Notes under the pieces: generated by a model
What the model was told of the DNA's origin: nothing
The model's database searches: none
What the model saw: the letters and a program-made list of their open reading frames with translations, nothing else
Source: JTS-AC122 sp050246015
GTDB taxonomy: Bacteria; Planctomycetota; Phycisphaerae; Phycisphaerales; UBA1924
NCBI GenBank assembly: GCA_050246015.1
Contig: JBFWWU010000020.1
Span: 1 to 64,000 of the forward strand
Direction of reading: 5' to 3'
DNA length: 64,000 nucleotides
Translations under genes and position numbers: made by a program
Part shown: piece by piece, positions 59,702-64,000 of the stretch
Layout: each line of letters starts with the position of its first letter
Numbering within the stretch: the first letter of the stretch is position 1

Positions 59702-61264
59702 TCACGCGTGGATCACCCGTCCCTCCGCCGCCAGCGCTGCCTCGTGCATCGCCTCGTGCATCGTCGGGTGCGCGTGCACCGTCGCGATGAGTTCCTCCGT
59801 CGTCGCCTCCAGCCGCCGCGCCAGCGTCATCTCCGCGATCAACTCCGTCGCCTGATCACCCAGGATGTGCGCCCCCAGGATCTCCCCACGCGGCAACCCC
59901 CGGATGATCTTCACGAACCCGTCTGTGTGCGCCGCCGCGATCGCCTTCCCATGCGCCGTGAAGTTGTACTTGCCCACCTCGTAGTCCTTCCCCTTCACCA
60001 TGCCGTCGCCGATCAGTTTCTGCTCCGTGAACCCCACGCTCGCCACCTGCGGCACGCAGTACGTGCACCCCGGGATCACCGTGTAGTTGATCGGGTACGG
60101 CTCATGGTTGTTCTTCGGGTCCTTTCGCCACGCGATCCGCTCCACGCAGATCACCGCCTCCTCGCTCGCCACATGCGCCAGCCACGGCGGGCCGATCACG
60201 TCGCCCACCGCGTACACCCCGGGCAGGTTCGTCTTGTAGTCGATCGCCTCGTCCTTCGTCACGCCCGGCTTGTAGTCCGTCACGATGTGCCCGCGGTCCA
60301 CCTTCAGCCCCAGCGACGCATCGCACAGCCCGTCGGTGCGCCCCACGACCCCGATCGCCAGCAGCACGCGGTCCGCCTCGATCACTTCCTTCTTCGATTC
60401 GTCCGCCTTGCCGTTCACAAACGGCGCGACGGTGACTTTCACGCCGCTCCCGGTCTTCTCCACCCCCGTCGTCGTCGTCGATAGCCTGAACGCCATCCCG
60501 TGCTTGGTGTAGATCTTCTCCAGCGCCCTGGACACGTCCGCGTCTTCCACCGGCAGGATCCGGTCCATCATCTCCACCACCGTCACCTGTGTCCCCATCG
60601 ACTGATAGAAATACGCGAACTCCATCCCGATCGCCCCCGCGCCCACCACCACCAGCCTTTTCGGCCTCTCCTTGTTGTACATCGCTTCGCGCGCGCCCCA
60701 GATCCGGTCCCCGTCGAACTTCGCGAACGGCAGGTCCCGCGCCACCGACCCCGTTGCCACGACCACGTAGTCCGCCGTCAGCGTCTGCGTTGTCTTCCCC
60801 GGCGTCGCCGGCGCGCTCGTCAACTCCTCCTTCACCGCGCACTCCTGCACCTCAACCGTGACCTTCCCCGCCGGGGCGGGCGCCGCCTTCGTGATCTTCG
60901 CGTTCCCGGCGATGTGCGTGATCTTGTTCTTCTTGAACAGGAACTCGATCCCCTTGTTCAACTTCCCCGCCACGTCGCGCGACCGCCCGATGATCCGGTC
61001 CCAGTCCAGCCCGATCTCCCCGCCGATCTTCAGACCCCAGAACTTCTGATCATCCTGCGACTTGAGTTTCTCCACAAGTTCCGCGTTCGACAGCAGCGAC
61101 TTGCTGGGAATGCACCCCCAGTTCAGGCACACCCCGCCCAGTTTCGCACGCTCAACGCACGCCACCCTGAATCCCAGTTGCGCGGCCCGGATCGCGCCCA
61201 CGTACCCCGCGGGCCCGCCGCCGATCACGATCATGTCGAAGTGCGTCGAGGAAGAGTCAGCCAC
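59702..61264 (-). CDS. lpdA: dihydrolipoyl dehydrogenase
   Basis: 520 residues from GTG at 61264 (AGGAG eight bases before). The E3 component of 2-oxo acid dehydrogenase complexes, with FAD and NAD+. FAD motif (IVIGGGPAGYVGAIRAAQLG), redox disulfide (GGVCLNWGCIPSKSLL), NAD motif (VVVGAGAIGMEFAYFY), second FAD site (GVYAVGDVIGPPWLAHVA), and the dimer-active-site tail HPTMHEAMHEAA. Other subunits of the complexes are not nearby. Start choice is supported by the RBS. Confidence 0.95.
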   Translation of the reverse strand: MADSSSTHFDMIVIGGGPAGYVGAIRAAQLGFRVACVERAKLGGVCLNWGCIPSKSLLSNAELVEKLKSQDDQKFWGLKIGGEIGLDWDRIIGRSRDVAGKLNKGIEFLFKKNKITHIAGNAKITKAAPAPAGKVTVEVQECAVKEELTSAPATPGKTTQTLTADYVVVATGSVARDLPFAKFDGDRIWGAREAMYNKERPKRLVVVGAGAIGMEFAYFYQSMGTQVTVVEMMDRILPVEDADVSRALEKIYTKHGMAFRLSTTTTGVEKTGSGVKVTVAPFVNGKADESKKEVIEADRVLLAIGVVGRTDGLCDASLGLKVDRGHIVTDYKPGVTKDEAIDYKTNLPGVYAVGDVIGPPWLAHVASEEAVICVERIAWRKDPKNNHEPYPINYTVIPGCTYCVPQVASVGFTEQKLIGDGMVKGKDYEVGKYNFTAHGKAIAAAHTDGFVKIIRGLPRGEILGAHILGDQATELIAEMTLARRLEATTEELIATVHAHPTMHEAMHEAALAAEGRVIHA

Positions 61265-61414
61265 GGAAAAACTCCTGAATCAGCCGGTGTTATCGGGCAG
61301 GTGAATCGAACGTCGAGCGGAGACTATAGCGGCGAACCACACAGCAGTGGCCCGCGTGAATCGGCGCGGTATGGTCTACACGAGGGCGCCGCCCCCGCGC
61401 CCAGGGAGGTCTCC

Positions 61415-62059
61415 ATGCTCCACCGTCTCGTACTGCTGCTCGCCATCGCCGCGCTCGCTCCGACGCGTCCCGCCGGCGCCCAGCAGATCCTCAACCTCGA
61501 CGCCACTATCCACTGCTTCTTCAGCGGGCAGACCCTCGACCTCGTCCTCGCCCCCGGCGACTACGACATCGCCCCCATCGGCCTCGCCGCCGGCGGGGCG
61601 TTCACCGCCTACAACCAGTTCGACGGCCGCATCACCTCCTGCGGCCCCGATGGTGACGCCTGCTACGAAGGCTGGCTCGTCGATTATCGCTACGCCTTCG
61701 ACGGCGACCCCATGGGTGCCTGGCACGGCGTCAACGGCACCGGCTACCCCTTCTTCCTATCCCCCGACATCGCCCTCGCCCACGCCTCGCCCGCACGCAT
61801 CCACGTCGTCGCAACCACCACCTTTCACTTCATGCTCCTGGGAGGGTGGGATCCCGCCCACAACGTCGGCGGCGTCTCCCTCCGCCTTCAGCCTACCCGC
61901 TGCCCCGCCGACCTCAACTTCGACGACACCGTCTCGTCCCAGGATTTCTTCAACTTCCTCGCCGCCTTCTTCATCGGCGACGCCGACTTCAACCACTCCG
62001 GGCAGACCGACTCCCAGGACTTCTTCGATTTCCTCGCCGCCTTCTTCACCCCATGCTGA
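61415..62059 (+). CDS. exported protein with dockerin-like tail, unknown
   Basis: 214 residues from the ATG at 61415 (AGGGAGG five bases upstream). A signal peptide (HRLVLLLAIAALAPTRPAGA) is followed by a ~120-residue beta-rich domain with two Cys pairs (IHCFFSG, TSCGPDGDACYEG) and then the dockerin-like tail (DLNFDDTVSSQDFFNFLAA, DFNHSGQTDSQDFFDFLAA), ending FFTPC. The same tail type occurs in two more genes of this window. The ATG is preferred to upstream readings that run antisense to lpdA. Function unknown, extracellular or surface. Confidence 0.8.
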   Translation: MLHRLVLLLAIAALAPTRPAGAQQILNLDATIHCFFSGQTLDLVLAPGDYDIAPIGLAAGGAFTAYNQFDGRITSCGPDGDACYEGWLVDYRYAFDGDPMGAWHGVNGTGYPFFLSPDIALAHASPARIHVVATTTFHFMLLGGWDPAHNVGGVSLRLQPTRCPADLNFDDTVSSQDFFNFLAAFFIGDADFNHSGQTDSQDFFDFLAAFFTPC

Positions 62060-62079
62060 GCCGATCGGCGTCTCGATCT

Positions 62080-63282
62080 CTACCCCACTCCAAGTTCCGC
62101 GAGCGACTCTTCCAGTCGCTCCAGCGCCGCCTGCATGTACCTCGCGTTCCCGTCCTGCGCCAGATACCCCGGCGACGTCGATGCCATCAGGATCCGCCGC
62201 ACCGTCGCCAGCCTGCGATAGTCCTCATCCCCTAGTGCCCCCCTGGCGCGCAGCAACTCGGCCACGTACTCCACCGGCCGCACGCCCCCCAGGATCCCCG
62301 GCCTGGGCCAGCACAGCCGCTCAAGGTACACCGCGTCCTCCACCCAGTGCCCCGCGTGCACCAGCGCCAGGTCGATCAGCACACACTCCCCACCTCCGGA
62401 CCCCCCCCCGCGCCGCATCGCGTTCCCGGGGTGCAGATCCCCATGACACCACGCATTGATCGGCCGCCGGTCCCACACCTCCAGCAACCCCGGCAGCGCT
62501 CGCCGAGATCGCTCCACCGCCGCGATCCACCGGTCCTCGCTCGCGATCACGTTATCTTCCAGCGACTGCCTCGCTCGGTCCAGTTGCGCCGCCCAATCCT
62601 TCTTCGCCGGTCGGTCCGCCTCGCTCATCCCGCGCAGCCTCCTCGCCCGCTCGTACCAGTTCACCGCCGCCGTCAACAGCGCCTTGGCCGACTCCTCGTC
62701 AAACTGGTGCGACAACGGGTGCCCGCTCAGACGCTCCACCACCAACCACGCCAGGTCATACCCGCCCAACTCCATTCCCGCCGCGAACACTCTCGGCGTG
62801 CACCCATACTCCAGTTCGCAGTGCGGCCCCTCCGGCGCGTCGAGCCCTTCCATCCCCGTCGTCCACCGATATTCCGCCGGCCCCACCGGCAACTTCACGA
62901 TCACGTCTGCCGTTCGACCATCGGTCAGTTTGAACTTCGCCTTGGCCGTCGCCGCTCCCCCCGATTGCCACGTCGAGCGAAACCACTGGATCTCCGACAG
63001 GTCATCATCGCACGCCGACACCAGCGCCGGCTCCAGCATCGACGCCAGCGACGAGTAGTCGGTATGCCCATTCGGATTCGCAAGCCCCGGCGAAAAACCC
63101 GCCAGTCCATCACCAGACGCCGGGGTCCCATTTCCGTTTAGTTCTTCCCGCGCCTCCCGCGACGCGCCCGCCACACTCGCCAAGCCGTTCGCTTGACCAT
63201 TCCTCGAAGTCGTATTACCGAGCGGTGCCGTTTTCGCGGGGCTCGTGCCCCCAGGGACGCTCGTCGTGGAGTCAGAGTCCAT
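62080..63282 (-). CDS. aminoglycoside phosphotransferase-like kinase
   Basis: 400 residues. APH-type fold: WCHGDLHPGNAM (catalytic HGDxxxxN) and CVLIDLALVHAG (IDxx metal site), with the N-lobe KLPVGPAEYRW and a helical lid (GMSEADRPAKKDWAAQL). A ~90-residue Ser/Thr/Asn/Gly-rich N-terminal extension is low complexity. It probably phosphorylates a small hydroxylated molecule; choline, antibiotic or sugar targets are all possible. Convergent with the dockerin gene. No resistance claim is justified. Confidence 0.75.
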   Translation of the reverse strand: MDSDSTTSVPGGTSPAKTAPLGNTTSRNGQANGLASVAGASREAREELNGNGTPASGDGLAGFSPGLANPNGHTDYSSLASMLEPALVSACDDDLSEIQWFRSTWQSGGAATAKAKFKLTDGRTADVIVKLPVGPAEYRWTTGMEGLDAPEGPHCELEYGCTPRVFAAGMELGGYDLAWLVVERLSGHPLSHQFDEESAKALLTAAVNWYERARRLRGMSEADRPAKKDWAAQLDRARQSLEDNVIASEDRWIAAVERSRRALPGLLEVWDRRPINAWCHGDLHPGNAMRRGGGSGGGECVLIDLALVHAGHWVEDAVYLERLCWPRPGILGGVRPVEYVAELLRARGALGDEDYRRLATVRRILMASTSPGYLAQDGNARYMQAALERLEESLAELGVG

Positions 63283-63468
63283 CCTTCCCGACTCTCCTGG
63301 CGTAAGTGTTCGCGCCCACCGGCGGCGCCTTCCTTCCCGTCCTCTTCTACTTCGTCCCAGACTCGTTCAAGTTTGCACCAAGATACCGAGATTTCGAGAG
63401 ATTCGCCCACACCTCTTCGATTCGCACTTCATTTGCCTATCGCCCTGCGACCAACCACCCTCACGTTT

Positions 63469-64000
63469 TCAACACCCCGCGCCCGACCGCCGCCACCTGT
63501 GGAAAAGTTCGAGAACCTGGGGAACAGTCAACTCCTCCGCGCGCGATCTCTCCCCCACTCCTTCCGGCCACTCAAACCCCGCCCCCCCCGCCCTCCCCGC
63601 CCCAAGACCGAGAACTCCCCGAAGTTGCTTCCGCCGGTGCGCGAACAACCTCTTGCAGAACTCGCTCAGCGGCCGCACATCTTCATCGCTCACAAGCCCC
63701 TCGGGCCGCCGCCTCATCACCACCATCGCGCTCGTCACCTCCGGCCGCGGCCAGAAACATTCCCTCGGCAGCGTCGCCACTCGCTCCACCTCGCTCATCG
63801 CCTGCGCGATCACGCTCAGCATCCCGCGCTCGTGCGTGCGCGCCGGCGCCGACAGCCGCTCCGCCACTTCGCTCTGGATCGTTACCGCCAGTCGCTTGCA
63901 CCGCGGGTACTTCAGCAGCAGCGTCATGATCAGCGGCGTCGCCGCCCCGTACGGCAGGTTCGCGATCAGCGAAAACTCACGATCCCCCTCGCGCCCGATC
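63469..64000 (-). CDS. rsmA: 16S rRNA dimethyladenosine transferase RsmA (KsgA), 5' part missing
   Basis: 3' part of the gene; the frame continues beyond the window edge. It dimethylates two adjacent adenines near the 3' end of 16S rRNA. Seen: SLIANLPYGAATPLIM (motif IV, NLPY, at the window edge), LLLKYPRCKRLAVTIQSEVAERL, CFWPRPEVTSAMVVMRRRP (KsgA signature), and FCKRLFAHRRKQLRGVLG. The C-terminal end has a Gly/Arg-rich insertion before VPQVLELFHRW. It is convergent-free and separated from the APH-like gene by ~190 bases. Confidence 0.9.
   Translation of the reverse strand, partial: IGREGDREFSLIANLPYGAATPLIMTLLLKYPRCKRLAVTIQSEVAERLSAPARTHERGMLSVIAQAMSEVERVATLPRECFWPRPEVTSAMVVMRRRPEGLVSDEDVRPLSEFCKRLFAHRRKQLRGVLGLGAGRAGGAGFEWPEGVGERSRAEELTVPQVLELFHRWRRSGAGC

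Overview
This 64 kb window is a GC-rich chromosomal segment, most likely from a planctomycete of the Phycisphaerae/Phycisphaerales type. The evidence is three exported proteins with a short two-repeat dockerin-like tail ending in Cys (40357, 27161 and 61415), a 52-residue small basic protein of the kind shared by Planctomycetes, Verrucomicrobia and Chlamydiae (18158), zinc-ribbon proteins of unknown role, and prepilin-like secretion genes mixed with ordinary housekeeping genes. This assignment is inferred from protein features; no rRNA is present. The window opens with about 41 C residues, which look like a contig-end artefact.

Layout. 0-8 kb: MgtC/DUF4010 membrane protein, a zinc-ribbon membrane protein, a fused two-domain iron-type ABC permease, a DUF1801 protein with a lysine-rich tail, and a Tat-exported GH116 glycosidase. 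8-10 kb: dnaX and a YbaB-type protein; dnaX carries a striking A7 slippery site that joins its short frame to an extra C-terminal frame. 10-17 kb: a reverse-strand pilus/secretion operon headed by a PilM-PilN fusion. 17-25 kb: aminotransferase, small proteins, cupin, universal stress protein, tRNA-Pro(CGG), an ArsR-type regulator with SRPBCC and VOC partners, a Csp-like Cys-rich copper protein, a DUF1905/YdeI-like protein, and a start-less gene remnant.

25-32 kb: recJ, an exported FG-GAP/dockerin protein, a secreted-protein gene broken by a 10-bp tandem repeat plus two frameshifts, and an ECF sigma factor. 32-40 kb: aldo/keto reductase, a two-domain GT2 glycosyltransferase, a Fur-family regulator, a coiled-coil envelope protein and a ComM/YifB ATPase. 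40-46 kb: an internally duplicated dockerin protein, a methyltransferase, a GH127 arabinofuranosidase and ispE. 46-50 kb: a YjfB-like small protein, a prepilin-like protein, an ECF sigma/anti-sigma pair and a DNA glycosylase. 50-55 kb: nadB, a lipoprotein, a TVP38-type membrane protein, a zinc-ribbon protein and a GT2 enzyme.

55-64 kb: a two-component pair whose kinase carries an ethylene-receptor-like membrane domain with exactly spaced Asp/Cys/His copper ligands, a Fic protein with its inhibitory motif, lpdA, another dockerin protein, an APH-like kinase and the 3' part of rsmA.

The most interesting observations are the dnaX frameshift module, the ethylene-receptor-like kinase, the frame-breaking 10-bp repeat in a signal-peptide region, the start-less remnant, and the probably leaderless ArsR-type promoter with a perfect inverted repeat.
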